Source: Arsukibacterium sp.
Lineage (GTDB): Bacteria > Pseudomonadota > Gammaproteobacteria > Enterobacterales > Alteromonadaceae
NCBI RefSeq assembly: GCF_018402695.1
Contig: NZ_JAGYIM010000009.1
Span: 418,493-482,492, forward strand
Direction of reading: 5' to 3'
Length of the DNA: 64,000 bases
Part shown: positions 51,377 to 63,964 of the stretch, piece by piece
How the letters are laid out: each line of letters opens with the position of its first letter
Position numbering within the stretch: position 1 is the stretch's first letter
Notes under the pieces: generated by a model
Told to the model about the DNA's origin: nothing
The model's input: only the letters and a program-made list of their open reading frames with translations
Database searches by the model: none
Translations under genes and position numbers: made by a program

Positions 51377-53740
51377 ATGAAAAACGCCACTGATGTTAAT
51401 CAAGCAAATAAACCTAAGTCCTGTTGCTGTTCAGCAAAAAAGCAGGAAAAAGCCGTTCAGCAAGCTGATAGCCGTGAAAATAAGCAGGAGCAGGTTACTA
51501 CCGATAAACTGGCAGAAGTTACCCTGATTATTGAAGGCGCTGGGTGCGCAAGCTGTGTTGGAAAAATAGAAAGTGCCTTAAAGTCTGTTGATGGCGTAGT
51601 TTCCGCTGAAATGAATTTTGCTCAGCGCACAGTATCGGTTTCCGGAAACGCTAGTGAGAAGAGCCTTATTAAAGCCGTTGAACACGCAGGCTACAACGCT
51701 AAATTCTCCAATAGCGAAAGTGAAGAAGACGCATTAGAAGAAAAAGAACGAGCGGATTGGCAATACTATAAAACGCTAATGCGCAAAATGACGATTGCCT
51801 TGGCGCTGGGTATTCCATTAATGGTGTACAGCTTATTCGTGGGTGAGATGACCGTCAATACGTTCGCAGAGCAGATGGTTTGGTTAGCAGTTGGTGTCTT
51901 TACACTAGGGGTGATGGTCGTTGCCGGTAAACATTTCTACATCGGTGCATGGAATTCATTTAAAAATCATTCTGCCAATATGGATACACTCATTGCATTG
52001 GGGACAGGCACTGCATGGCTCTATTCCATGGTGGTTGTTTTTGCTCCCGAGGCGGTTCCGTTGATGGCTCGGCACGTATATTTCGAGGCAACGGCAATGA
52101 TCATCGGGCTGATTAATCTGGGTCTGGCGTTAGAAATCAAAGCAAGAGGAAAAACCTCAGAAGCGATTAAACGGCTTATTGGGCTTCAAGCTAAAACAGC
52201 CAGAGTAATACGAGACGACAAAGACCTAGATATTCCAATTGAAGACGTATTGCAAAACGATCTGATCCGAGTACGTCCAGGTGAAAAAATCTCTGTTGAT
52301 GGCGATGTCGTCGAAGGTTACACATCAATTGATGAGTCGATGTTAACGGGAGAGCCGATGCCGGTCGAGAAATCGTTAGGCGATAAGGTCGTTGCAGGTA
52401 CCATCAATAAATCTGGTTCGATTGTATTTAAAGCGACACGTGTGGGTAAAGATACTGCGCTTGCACAAATTATCAATATGGTGAAAAGAGCACAAAACTC
52501 TAAACCACCAATAGGACGTTTAGCGGATGTAATTTCAGCCTACTTCGTACCAGTGATTATGATTATTGCGGTACTGAGTGCGTTAGCTTGGCTAAACTTT
52601 GGCCCCTCTCCAGCGGTAGCATTTGCGATTGTGTCGGCGACGACAGTGTTGATTATTGCTTGCCCATGCGCATTAGGATTGGCTACGCCGATGTCGGTGA
52701 TGGTCGGCGTAGGCAAAGCAGCTGAGGCGGGCGTTTTAATCCGTAACGGTGAGGCATTACAGACAGCATCCAAGATCACTACCATGGTTCTCGACAAGAC
52801 AGGCACGATAACGGAGGGGGCACCTAAAGTAACGGATATTATCGTTGCCGGTTCGCAAACTGAAGATGACATTTTGCTGTTAGTCGCCAGTCTGGAGGCA
52901 GGATCGGAACATCCTTTGGCCATGGCCATCGTTGAATCTGCGGCAGATAAGGGTATTTCCCCTAAAAAAGTCACTGACTTTGTCTCATTATCGGGCATGG
53001 GTGTACAAGCAACGTTGCAGAACAAAAGGCTGCTGTTTGGTAATGAAAGATTAATGAAACAGCAGGGCATTGCTATAGACAAGTTCTTAAACAAAGCCCA
53101 ACAACTCGCAGCTGAGGCTAAAACGCCTATGTACTTTGCCATTGATGCAGAGCTAGCGGCTGTTATTGCCGTGGCAGACCCGATTAAATCGGACTCGATT
53201 GAAGCCATTAAGCGTCTTCAGAATAACGGGATCCGCGTGGTTATGTTAACCGGTGACAACCGAATGACCGCCAAAGCGGTTGCTAGCAAGGTGGGGATCA
53301 CCGATTTCGTGGCTGAAGTGATGCCAGAAGATAAAGCCAAAAAAGTCGCTGAATACCAAGCCAATGGAGAAATAGTTGGCATGACCGGTGACGGCATAAA
53401 TGATGCCCCCGCACTGGCTCATGCCAATGTAGGTTTTGCCATTGGAACAGGTACCGATGTGGCCATTGAGAGTGCAGATATCACGCTTATGCGCGGCTCT
53501 TTGCATGGTTTAGCTGATGCAATCGCAATCAGTAAAGCCACCCTTACCAATATAAAGCAAAACCTATTTGGCGCGTTTATTTACAACGTTGCAGGTGTTC
53601 CTTTTGCAGCAGGCGTTCTATATCCCTTTTTTGGTCTATTACTGAGTCCAGTTATTGCAGGTGCCGCAATGGCGTTTTCTTCGCTTACTGTGGTGACCAA
53701 TGCCAATCGGTTGCGTTTTTTTAAAGCCAAAAAACATTAG
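51377..53740 (+). CDS. copA: Copper-exporting P1B-type ATPase
   Basis: The protein is about 787 aa. The N-terminal Cys-rich leader ([12 protein letters not shown]) precedes one HMA domain with [15 protein letters not shown]. Eight helices carry the transport motif [13 protein letters not shown]. The phosphorylation motif is [11 protein letters not shown], the nucleotide site is [11 protein letters not shown], and [20 protein letters not shown] is the hinge. The actuator loop is [15 protein letters not shown] plus this HMA indicates Cu(I) export to the periplasm. The second ATG (51,377) is chosen: GGAGGGG ends seven bases upstream. It is 28 bases after the MerR gene and probably in one operon with it. 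Confidence 0.95.
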   Translation: MKNATDVNQANKPKSCCCSAKKQEKAVQQADSRENKQEQVTTDKLAEVTLIIEGAGCASCVGKIESALKSVDGVVSAEMNFAQRTVSVSGNASEKSLIKAVEHAGYNAKFSNSESEEDALEEKERADWQYYKTLMRKMTIALALGIPLMVYSLFVGEMTVNTFAEQMVWLAVGVFTLGVMVVAGKHFYIGAWNSFKNHSANMDTLIALGTGTAWLYSMVVVFAPEAVPLMARHVYFEATAMIIGLINLGLALEIKARGKTSEAIKRLIGLQAKTARVIRDDKDLDIPIEDVLQNDLIRVRPGEKISVDGDVVEGYTSIDESMLTGEPMPVEKSLGDKVVAGTINKSGSIVFKATRVGKDTALAQIINMVKRAQNSKPPIGRLADVISAYFVPVIMIIAVLSALAWLNFGPSPAVAFAIVSATTVLIIACPCALGLATPMSVMVGVGKAAEAGVLIRNGEALQTASKITTMVLDKTGTITEGAPKVTDIIVAGSQTEDDILLLVASLEAGSEHPLAMAIVESAADKGISPKKVTDFVSLSGMGVQATLQNKRLLFGNERLMKQQGIAIDKFLNKAQQLAAEAKTPMYFAIDAELAAVIAVADPIKSDSIEAIKRLQNNGIRVVMLTGDNRMTAKAVASKVGITDFVAEVMPEDKAKKVAEYQANGEIVGMTGDGINDAPALAHANVGFAIGTGTDVAIESADITLMRGSLHGLADAIAISKATLTNIKQNLFGAFIYNVAGVPFAAGVLYPFFGLLLSPVIAGAAMAFSSLTVVTNANRLRFFKAKKH

Positions 53741-53752
53741 GAGTTTGAAATT

Positions 53753-54106
53753 ATGATGTGGATTAACGTAGCAGGATTCGGATTGATACTGCTTATTGTC
53801 TGGTGGTTTTGGATGTACAAATCGCCCAACGTGGCTATGCAAGATGGGGCGATTGAAATAGTCGTTAAAGATGGAGTATATCAACCATCAACTATCAAAA
53901 TAGCGGCTAATAAAGACACTGTGATCACTTTTACACGATTAGATGCGTCATCTTGTTCTGAGACATTACTCATCCCTGATTTGGATATTAATGCCACTTT
54001 ACCGTTAAACAAAAAAGTGAGTGTCAGCATACCTGCCTCATTACCTGGACGCTATGCGTTTCACTGTCAAATGAAAATGTATTTAGGCGAGTTGATCGTC
54101 GAATAA
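53753..54106 (+). CDS. Cupredoxin-domain membrane-anchored protein
   Basis: The 117-aa protein has one N-terminal membrane segment (VAGFGLILLIVWWFWMY). A plastocyanin-like cupredoxin domain ends with the copper-site pattern GRYAFHCQMKMYLGELIVE (Cys, His and Met ligands), and an upstream acidic TRLDASSCSETL supplies further residues. It may pass copper from the ATPase to periplasmic partners. It follows copA by 12 bases. Confidence 0.82.
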   Translation: MMWINVAGFGLILLIVWWFWMYKSPNVAMQDGAIEIVVKDGVYQPSTIKIAANKDTVITFTRLDASSCSETLLIPDLDINATLPLNKKVSVSIPASLPGRYAFHCQMKMYLGELIVE

Positions 54107-54172
54107 TGCAGGCGCAAAGCGCACTTAACTGGCGATGTTATACCTGATGCGAACATAAAACAGGAGAAAAAC

Positions 54173-54277
54173 ATGAGCGATTTAGATCACAGGGTAGGGG
54201 TGGCAGAGGCAAATTTGGTACTTCGTCATCTAAAACTTAGCAACACCGATGAAGCAAAGGTTAGACATAATGCGTAG
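54173..54277 (+). CDS. Possible 34-aa small protein downstream of the cupredoxin gene
   Basis: It begins at ATG 54,173 with AGGAGA five bases upstream and ends at TAG 54,275-54,277. It starts MSDLDHRVGVAEANLVLRHL. No family is recognised. The good ribosome-binding site suggests translation. It may also be the truncated head of a gene whose remainder was lost at the recombination junction just downstream. Confidence 0.35.
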   Translation: MSDLDHRVGVAEANLVLRHLKLSNTDEAKVRHNA

Positions 54278-54318
54278 TGACACATCCTAAAATCTATTCA
54301 AATCCTTTCGCTAAAAAA

Positions 54319-54345
54319 TTTGAGGCGCCATTTTAGCGCCCCAAA
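54319..54345 (-). terminator. Hairpin terminator for the cusA remnant
   Basis: TTTGGGGCGC and GCGCCTCAAA (minus strand) form a stem with one mismatch and are followed by TTTTTT. It lies 18 bases past the stop of the minus-strand cusA remnant and is probably its original terminator, carried along when the gene was truncated. Confidence 0.7.
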
Positions 54346-54362
54346 TGAATACCAACGGGACG

Positions 54363-54541
54363 TTAACCTAGCAACGAATGTCGGCACCATAAATAATACA
54401 CTACAGGCAACACCAATAAAGTTAGCACCACTGCGCTTATGATGCCACCCACCATGGGTGCTGCAATTCTACTTACAACTTCCGCATCAGTGCCGTCACT
54501 GATCATAATTGGCAATAGTCCAGCGATAGTCGAGACGGTTG
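54363..54541 (-). pseudogene. 3' remnant of a second cusA
   Basis: Read on the minus strand, the frame encodes the last residues of a CusA. VVSRIAAPMVGGIISAVVLT and LLVLPVVYYLW align with SRIAAPMVGGMVSAVLLTLL and LVLPAIYLLW of the intact cusA. It ends at TAA (54,365-54,363). It is cut off abruptly near 54,541, beyond which sequence belongs to the zinc block. No start or rest of the gene is present. The nucleotide match with cusA includes 26 consecutive bases. Confidence 0.85.
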
Positions 54542-54578
54542 TCTAACTTTCAAACGGATACTCGGTATAAAACTTGCT

Positions 54579-54905
54579 TCACCTCGGGGCAAACATTATC
54601 ACTGCCATGCCTGCAAGCATTAGCCCCACGCCAGCCAGATCCCAGCGGTGTGGTTGAATGCCATCTACTCCCCATAACCACACTAATGCTACTGTCACAT
54701 ATACTCCGCCGTAAGCTGCATAAACACGCCCAGCAGCCGTTGGATGAAGCGTTAACAACCAGGCAAATAATGCCAGACTGATTGCAGCAGGTAACAGCAC
54801 CCAGGCTGAAGCTCCTTTTTTCAGCCACAGGTAAGGCAAATAGCAGCCGACAATTTCTGCTATTGCAGTAATGATAAATAAACCTAACGTTGTAATGACG
54901 GTCAC
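54579..54905 (-). CDS. ynfA: YnfA/UPF0060 family small membrane protein
   Basis: This 108-aa protein has four membrane helices and the family motif [20 protein letters not shown], then [20 protein letters not shown]. It resembles SMR-type small exporters; the substrate is unproven, but it is common next to CDF exporters in heavy-metal islands. The GTG at 54,905 is the likely start, two bases after the stop of the CDF gene, so the two are coupled. Confidence 0.85.
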   Translation of the reverse strand: MTVITTLGLFIITAIAEIVGCYLPYLWLKKGASAWVLLPAAISLALFAWLLTLHPTAAGRVYAAYGGVYVTVALVWLWGVDGIQPHRWDLAGVGLMLAGMAVIMFAPR

Positions 54906-54906
54906 T

Positions 54907-55815
54907 TCACTGCACCTTATGCGGATCATCATCCCGACAATTTTCTTGTGTTAGCTCCAGCTCTATCGTGGTATGTGCTAGATCAAACTGATCCAATGCG
55001 TTGGCAATGCGCTGTTTGATATCAGCATAACTAGTTGCAGTAAATTCTATACTTGCATCGGTTACCACATGTGCGGTGAGTACATGATGTTCACCATCAA
55101 GCGACCAGAGATGCAGGTGATGAATGCTGTCTAACTCATCAATTTTCAGCAAAGTATCTTGGATTTCATTTTGCAATTTGCTATCTGGCGCTGCTTGCAG
55201 AAATAAGCGCGCAGTTGTGCTGAGGTTGCGTAAAACATTAACCAAAATAAATAAGGTGAAACCAATAGAAAGCAAAGGGTCTAAAATAGGCCAGTCCACA
55301 AATTGCAGAACTATGGCCACAATGAGTACCGCCACCCAACCCAGCACATCTTCCAATAGATGCCAGTTCAGTACTTTCTCATTCAGTGTATTTCCTTTGC
55401 TTAGCCGATAAGCGGCATACCCATTAACAGTTACACCAAGAAGTGCCAGTGCAATCATGCCTTCGGTCATTGGCATAACCGGATCGGACAGACGTGGAAT
55501 GGCTTCCGTTAATATCCATACCGATCCGCCAATAAGAACCAGGCTGTTAACTAACGCACCCAACAATGAGAGCCGGCGATAACCATAAGTAAATTTATGA
55601 TTTGCAGACTTACGGCCAAGTCGGTTCAATAACCAAGAACTACCAATTGATAAGCAGTCACCTAAATCATGTACCGCATCTGCCATAATTGCCGTGCTGT
55701 TGGTTAACCAACCTCCGACAAACTCAATTACGGTAAATACCAGATTAAGAAAAAACGCCATAGCGATGCGACTGTCACTTTCATCTTTTTGCTGGGAGTG
55801 ATTGTGCTGATGCAT
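54907..55815 (-). CDS. CDF family Zn/Cd/Co exporter (CzcD/ZitB type)
   Basis: The 302-aa protein starts with a His-rich head (MHQHNHSQQ) and has six helices. The metal-site motifs are in helix 2 ([21 protein letters not shown] type) and helix 5 ([16 protein letters not shown]). The C-terminal cytoplasmic domain has [20 protein letters not shown]. Family members export Zn(II), Cd(II) or Co(II) in exchange for protons. It heads the minus-strand unit that includes ynfA and lies downstream of the cadR-type gene. Confidence 0.9.
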   Translation of the reverse strand: MHQHNHSQQKDESDSRIAMAFFLNLVFTVIEFVGGWLTNSTAIMADAVHDLGDCLSIGSSWLLNRLGRKSANHKFTYGYRRLSLLGALVNSLVLIGGSVWILTEAIPRLSDPVMPMTEGMIALALLGVTVNGYAAYRLSKGNTLNEKVLNWHLLEDVLGWVAVLIVAIVLQFVDWPILDPLLSIGFTLFILVNVLRNLSTTARLFLQAAPDSKLQNEIQDTLLKIDELDSIHHLHLWSLDGEHHVLTAHVVTDASIEFTATSYADIKQRIANALDQFDLAHTTIELELTQENCRDDDPHKVQ

Positions 55816-55846
55816 GAGTATCCTCTACATTTAGTCCAAAAATAGC

Positions 55847-56260
55847 TCAGTTGTTTTGACTAACGGCTTTGTTCAATTGTTTTAAAATACCACAGTGCTC
55901 AACCGTGCGCTTTGAGGTACAGCTACGACGCAGAGCTTTTAATTGTTTATTAAGCAGTGTTAATTCCGCTATCCGGCGTTCTACCTGCTCGATATGCTGC
56001 TCAATCATCTGATTGACATCATCACACTGCGACATTGGCGAGTCATTCAAACTCAGTAACTGACGAATTTCTCCCAAACTTAGATCTAAACTCCGGCAGT
56101 GTTTAATAAATAGCAGTCGCTCGATGTCGGCCTGATCATAGAGACGAAAATTGCCATCACTACGTATTTTCGCCGAAAGAAGCTGCTCCTTTTCATAGTG
56201 ACGGATACTTTGCACAGAACAGTCGGAGATTTTTGCCAGCTCACCAATTTTTATTATCAT
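55847..56260 (-). CDS. cadR: MerR-family Cd/Pb-responsive regulator (CadR/PbrR type)
   Basis: The protein is 137 aa. The MerR winged helix is MIIKIGELAKISDCSVQSIR. The effector part has NDSPMSQCDDVNQMIEQHI and the C-terminal SCTSKRTVEHCGILKQL, with three Cys positions typical of CadR/PbrR metal binding. The ATG at 56,260 is chosen from family starts. It is divergent from the CDF-like gene across a MerR-type promoter, so it both represses and activates that promoter. Confidence 0.87.
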   Translation of the reverse strand: MIIKIGELAKISDCSVQSIRHYEKEQLLSAKIRSDGNFRLYDQADIERLLFIKHCRSLDLSLGEIRQLLSLNDSPMSQCDDVNQMIEQHIEQVERRIAELTLLNKQLKALRRSCTSKRTVEHCGILKQLNKAVSQNN

Positions 56261-56271
56261 GCTGCGGCCTA

Positions 56272-56302
56272 TTGACTCTATAGTTACTATAGACTTTAAA
56301 CT
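56272..56302 (+). promoter_or_regulatory. CadR-type operator-promoter
   Basis: TTGACT (56,272-56,277) and TAAACT (56,297-56,302) are 19 bases apart. The dyad CTATAGTTACTATAG (56,278-56,292) lies between them, near-perfect apart from the centre. It sits between the divergent regulator and the CDF-like gene, as in known cadR/pbrR promoters. Confidence 0.88.
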
Positions 56303-56333
56303 AGGTTCCATAACAACCCAAGGTTTATCGGTA

Positions 56334-57239
56334 ATGAATTCAGAAGACAGCAACAATACTAAGGGTAGTGTCACGAGCAACATTGTAACTAACAGCGCCG
56401 ACGCACCGGGTTTTCATGAGAAATATAGCAACGTCAGTGAGTTCCGGGTGCCTAAAATGGATTGCATGTCTGAGGAACGCTTAGTACGTATGGCGCTGGA
56501 AACAGTTTCGTCTGATGTTCTGTTACAGTTTGATATCCCGCAAAGGCAGGTTCGCGTTTTTCACGCTGATAATGCGAATGAAATTGAAGCAAAAATGAAT
56601 AGCTTAGGGCTGGGTGCGTCCCTTACAAAAACCGGGGCGGTACAAAAAGAGGAAGTAATCCAGGTCAGCCAATCGACGGCGTCAGGTTCGCAACGGGAGG
56701 GTTTTATTCTGAAGTGGTTGCTGGCCATTAATGCTGTGATGTTTGCGGTAGAGTTTGTGACTGGCTGGTTGGCGCAATCGACCGGTTTAATAGCCGACTC
56801 TCTGGATATGTTTGCCGACGCAGCCGTATACGGAGTTGCGCTATACGCTGTCGGGCGAAGTAGCAAAACTAAATTAAATGCCGCAAAACTTGCTGGCTGG
56901 CTTCAATTGGCTTTAGCGTTGGGAGCGATTAGCGAGGTCATACGGCGGTATCTTTTGGGCAGCGAGCCAGCATCAACTTTGATGATCACTATGGGAGCGA
57001 TTGCTTTGATTGCTAATGTGACATGCCTGCTACTAATTCATAAACAAAAAGAAAGCGGTGCGCACATGAAAGCCAGTTGGATTTTTTCTGTCAACGATGT
57101 TATCGCCAATGTTGGCGTTATTTTGGCTGGCATACTGGTTATTTGGACAGGATCACCTTACCCAGACTTGGTAGTGGGTTTCATCATCGGATTAGTTGTA
57201 CTCAATGGTGCGCGTAGGATCTTGCAAATTAAAGCGTAA
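56334..57239 (+). CDS. CDF-type cation transporter with N-terminal HMA-like domain
   Basis: The protein is about 301 aa. The first roughly 115 residues include SEFRVPKMDCMSEERLVRMA, an HMA-like fold with a single Cys. Six helices follow: KWLLAINAVMFAVEFVTGWL, then GLIADSLDMFADAAVYGVAL with the CDF helix-2 Asp pair, and MKASWIFSVNDVIANVGVIL with the second Asp site. The ATG at 56,334 is chosen because the promoter occupies the region upstream. It is under the CadR-type promoter and so likely exports Cd, Zn or Pb; the metal is inferred. Confidence 0.85.
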   Translation: MNSEDSNNTKGSVTSNIVTNSADAPGFHEKYSNVSEFRVPKMDCMSEERLVRMALETVSSDVLLQFDIPQRQVRVFHADNANEIEAKMNSLGLGASLTKTGAVQKEEVIQVSQSTASGSQREGFILKWLLAINAVMFAVEFVTGWLAQSTGLIADSLDMFADAAVYGVALYAVGRSSKTKLNAAKLAGWLQLALALGAISEVIRRYLLGSEPASTLMITMGAIALIANVTCLLLIHKQKESGAHMKASWIFSVNDVIANVGVILAGILVIWTGSPYPDLVVGFIIGLVVLNGARRILQIKA

Positions 57240-57300
57240 AAGAGTTACTTGTTGTTGTATTGCAATAGCGCTACCATGGCGCTAACTTACTGAGGGATTT

Positions 57301-57666
57301 ATGTCAGGTCGTACATCAGGCTTATTATTACTATTGCTGATTATGCTGAATCATGCCGTGATGGCCTGTGATGCATTAGTTATGCATTTGCCTGATCATG
57401 CCCATGCCTACACCGACCTGCAACATGAACACTGCCACTCAGATACCCTTTTCGACGTAAGCAGTGAGCAAATCACTGCACATAACGTTGAACATAACTC
57501 TGAGCATGAAGCCGACGAACACAGTAATCATGCTCATGTCTCCTGCTATATCGCTTTTTTTCAGGGCATGGAACTACTTAACTTCCGTGACAGCGTTATA
57601 GCCGCTACCCAACCAGGGTTAAACCTCATTAGCTATCGCCCACCGGTTCCTCCACCAAATATCTGA
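57301..57666 (+). CDS. Small secreted His-rich protein heading the czc operon
   Basis: The 121-aa protein has a signal peptide (LLLLLLIMLNHAVMACDA). The mature part is rich in His and acidic residues (PDHAHAYTDLQHEHCHSD, then ADEHSNHAHVSCYIAFFQG), which suits zinc or cobalt binding. It ends with SYRPPVPPPNI. It resembles small CzcI-type or unnamed proteins found ahead of czcCBA. The name is not certain. Confidence 0.6.
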   Translation: MSGRTSGLLLLLLIMLNHAVMACDALVMHLPDHAHAYTDLQHEHCHSDTLFDVSSEQITAHNVEHNSEHEADEHSNHAHVSCYIAFFQGMELLNFRDSVIAATQPGLNLISYRPPVPPPNI

Positions 57667-57717
57667 TCCTGCTTGTTTATCTTTTTTTATTAACGATTAA
57701 CTTTCAGGAGCATACCC

Positions 57718-58962
57718 ATGCGTATGACACTAATGCTGCCAGCAATACTGGCGGCGGTATTTTGCGCGCTTCCGCTACGTGCCGAGCCGCAAGCACTGAC
57801 ATTACAACAGGCAATAGATAAAACACTGCAACACAACCCGCAGCTGCATCAGTTTAAATTTACCCAACAGCGACTGCTGGCAGAGCGTGAGGTGCAAAGC
57901 CTTAAACCCGGTTATCAACTCGGTGTAGATCTTGAGAACGTTGCGGGCACCGGAGAGGCCAGAGGGCTGGCCGGTGCTGAGCTGACAGTCGCCTTGTCTT
58001 CCGTGATAGAGCTGGATAATAAAGCTCAGTGGCGCGCTGCGGTAGTAGACGCCAGGCTCAATACTCTTGATTGGCAGCAACAAGCGCAAACCCTCGATGT
58101 GCTGGCAGAGCTTACCCGCAATTATATTAATCTATTGGCCAGCCAGCAGGAATTGACACTGACAGAAGAGGCCGTAGAGCTCTCAGAAGCCCTGCTGCAA
58201 AGCGCAGAAAAACGTGCCGCCAGCGGTGCTTTGTCAGATGCTGAAATCATGCGCGCAAAGGCGCAACTGGCTCAGGTTCAGATCGGGCGGGACGCCCTGT
58301 TGCAGCGCATTGAGCGGCAAAAAATAGCCATAGCACGTTTTTGGGGTGATACCAGCGCCAACTTTAACGTTGTGGCAGGAAATTTGTTTGCTTTTGGTCA
58401 AAGCCGCCCTTTTGCCGAGCTGTATCAGCGGCTGCAACAATCGCCGGCGCTAACCATTTTTGCCTCTGAACGTCGGTTAAAAGACGCCGAAGTGCGATTG
58501 GCGCAAAGCCAAAATCGCGCCGATCTGAGTTGGCAAGTAGGGGTAAGACGCTATCAGGCCAGTGATGATACAGGCCTTACCTTTGGTATCTCAGTGCCGT
58601 TATTTGCTGAACGTCGCAATAGTGCAGCCATCGAAGCTGCGCTGGCAGAGCGAAACAATGTTGAGTATCGGCAGCAGGATAGCTTACTGATCCTGCATGA
58701 GCGCTTGTTTGATGCGTACTCGCAACGGCAGCAATTTATTACCAGTCACCAACAGTTGGCGCAGTACGTGATCCCCAACCTGGAACAAGCGCTGGATCTT
58801 ACTCGTGATGCTTTCCAGCGCGGGCGCTCAAATTATCAGGATTGGCTTAATGCCCAGCAAGAATTGTTGCAGGCAAAAAGACAAATACTGGAAACCGCCA
58901 CTGCGGTGCTATTGAGCCAGGCGACGATTGAACAGCTTACCGCCGAGCCGGTAACCCAGTAA
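57718..58962 (+). CDS. czcC: CzcC-like outer-membrane efflux channel
   Basis: The 414-aa TolC-family protein has a signal peptide ending near LRAEP. Two coiled-coil repeats are present: ALTLQQAIDKTLQHNPQLHQ opens the first, and RRLKDAEVRLAQSQNRADLS opens the second. GRSNYQDWLNAQQELLQAKR closes the family pattern. It forms the outer-membrane duct with CzcB and CzcA downstream. A 78-base gap precedes czcB. Confidence 0.88.
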   Translation: MRMTLMLPAILAAVFCALPLRAEPQALTLQQAIDKTLQHNPQLHQFKFTQQRLLAEREVQSLKPGYQLGVDLENVAGTGEARGLAGAELTVALSSVIELDNKAQWRAAVVDARLNTLDWQQQAQTLDVLAELTRNYINLLASQQELTLTEEAVELSEALLQSAEKRAASGALSDAEIMRAKAQLAQVQIGRDALLQRIERQKIAIARFWGDTSANFNVVAGNLFAFGQSRPFAELYQRLQQSPALTIFASERRLKDAEVRLAQSQNRADLSWQVGVRRYQASDDTGLTFGISVPLFAERRNSAAIEAALAERNNVEYRQQDSLLILHERLFDAYSQRQQFITSHQQLAQYVIPNLEQALDLTRDAFQRGRSNYQDWLNAQQELLQAKRQILETATAVLLSQATIEQLTAEPVTQ

Positions 58963-59040
58963 CCGACAAGATTATTGCCCCGCTGCCGCACTTCATTAAC
59001 TGTGCGACGTGGCAAACAAAACATACAGGAAGATAGCATT

Positions 59041-60078
59041 ATGAAACCACATGTAACACTGGCAACGTTTATAGCAGTCTGGCTTATGCCGATGCATGTA
59101 ATGGCCGCCAATGAGCAAGAACATGCGCATGTCCATGCCAAAGAGCAAGCGGTAAAACCGCAATCTGACGCTAAGAAAAATGAAGAGCACGAAGAACATG
59201 GCGAGAACGAAGAACATGAAGAACACAATGAGCATGAAGGGCACGACGAAAACGACGAGCATGAACACAATGAAACCCTAAGCAGCAGCATTAGTGATGA
59301 TATTGCTACAGCGGTAAATATTGTCACTGATCGTGCTGACAGCCAGTTATTACGCCAACATCAGGTAGTTTATGGCAAGCTTAGCGCTGATCCAAACCGC
59401 ATCAGCCATGTTAATGCCCGTTTTCCCGGTATTCTTACCTCGGTGAAGTTCTCGCTGGGTGACAGCGTAAAGGCAGGCGATGTACTGGCCGTTGTCGAGT
59501 CAAATGAGAGCTTAAATACCTATGCCATTAAAGCACCAATTGACGGCGTTATTATTCAGCGCAGCGCCAATGTTGGTGAAGTCGCACAGCAGCAGACGCT
59601 GTTCAGCATTGCTGATTTTGGCAGCCTGTGGGTAGATTTTCGCCTGTATCCGTCACAACAAGTTGCTGTCGCGACAGGGCAAAACGTGGTCATTATGGCC
59701 GCTGACACTGAGATTAAAGGCGTAATTGCGCATATCATCCCGTCATTAACCCAGCCGTATCAACTGGCCAGAGTTAAGCTGGATAACCGTGACGGTAAAC
59801 TGTCGTCCGGGCAAATGATCGAAGGAGCTGTGATAAGCGGTGAATTCAACGTTGAGCTTGCCGTTAAAAAATCTGCCATTCAAATACTGGACAATAAAAG
59901 CGGTGTCTTCGTGAAAAACAATAGCGAATATGTCTTTTCCCCATTGCAGCTTGGCCGTAGCGACATGGATTATGTCGAAGTGATTGCCGGTTTAAAGCCC
60001 GGCCAGTTGTATGTCACTACAAACAGCTATCTGTTAAAAGCGGATATTGAAAAATCTGAAGCCGAGCATGATCATTAA
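59041..60078 (+). CDS. czcB: CzcB-like periplasmic adaptor with His/Glu-rich N terminus
   Basis: The protein is about 345 aa. The signal peptide is followed by about 55 residues of His/Glu/Asn-rich sequence (EHEEHGENEEHEEHNEHEGH), a likely zinc sponge. Then come barrel-sandwich parts (HVNARFPGILTSVKFSLGDS, YAIKAPIDGVIIQRSANVGE) and the beta-barrel. It links CzcA to CzcC. The ATG at 59,041 is chosen because the signal peptide starts there; the open frame before it is noise. It ends 9 bases before czcA. Confidence 0.92.
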   Translation: MKPHVTLATFIAVWLMPMHVMAANEQEHAHVHAKEQAVKPQSDAKKNEEHEEHGENEEHEEHNEHEGHDENDEHEHNETLSSSISDDIATAVNIVTDRADSQLLRQHQVVYGKLSADPNRISHVNARFPGILTSVKFSLGDSVKAGDVLAVVESNESLNTYAIKAPIDGVIIQRSANVGEVAQQQTLFSIADFGSLWVDFRLYPSQQVAVATGQNVVIMAADTEIKGVIAHIIPSLTQPYQLARVKLDNRDGKLSSGQMIEGAVISGEFNVELAVKKSAIQILDNKSGVFVKNNSEYVFSPLQLGRSDMDYVEVIAGLKPGQLYVTTNSYLLKADIEKSEAEHDH

Positions 60079-63210
<3,132 letters not shown>

Positions 63211-63301
63211 TCATTAACCTGCTTCGCTGCAGTGTTGGGCTGCAGTGAAGAATACTGTCGAACGTTTTGGTAGTAGTATGGGTGTTTATGCCAATGAACT
63301 T

Positions 63302-63964
63302 TCAAAGAGCTGAGTACAACATCCATGCACCAGCTCCAATCATGAATAGGTTTTCTGTGAGTGAAACAAACCCGAGCGGAACATTACTATCGCCGCCAAC
63401 GCACGCGCACTTAAGCTCTCGTTTGTCGATATATACAGCCTTAAATACCGAAATAGCGCCTACAGTCCCGATAAATAAGGATACAGGACCAACTATAAAT
63501 CCCGATATCGACGCTAGCATTCCAATACCGGCAAACGCTTCTGCAAACGGGTAGATATAGGCATATCTGATATGGCGCATGGCTAACAGATCATAGGTAA
63601 TAAAGGAGTTAGAAAATGTGTATAGATCGCGCAGCTTTTGAATGGCCAATATAGTCATGCTATAGGCAACGAACAATTCAACTATGTTTATTAAATTAAC
63701 GCCAGGCATGTATGCAAAACTAGTGGCTAAGCTCATTAAAAAGGCGACTGCAAAAATGGCTAGTACAGGCGTATAGGTGGTACCGGTTTGCCCCGCCTGC
63801 TCCATGCCAAAATAATCTCTCAAATCGTCATAGCCGCCAATCTGATTGTCGTCGATGAAAGTCTGGGGTGTGGTTTTAACGTTATTTTTTTTCTTAAACT
63901 CATCAGTTTTCTCTCGCGACGTTAATTTATGGTCATCTACCTCAAAACCGTAAGCGTCTGGTCG
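63302..63964 (-). pseudogene. Glutaredoxin-MauE-type membrane protein, 5' part broken or missing
   Basis: The clear part is a membrane protein (four helices; ends GAGAWMLYSAL) of the MauE/DoxX redox-associated type, with CACVGGDSNVPLGF near the C terminus. The frame continues upstream through a glutaredoxin-like end: KTTPQTFIDDNQIGGYDDLR (about 63,820-63,880). It is open only back to 63,964, where an in-frame TAA (63,967-63,965) stops it. The CXXC catalytic region of the glutaredoxin is not seen in frame. There is no ATG at the head. It may be truncated, or frameshifted near the window edge. Confidence 0.6.

Noticed and set aside
63222-63250. CTTCGCTGCAG/CTGCAGTGAAG hairpin after czcA
   Set aside because: A good stem, but no T-run follows, so it is only noted as a possible transcript 3' stabiliser.
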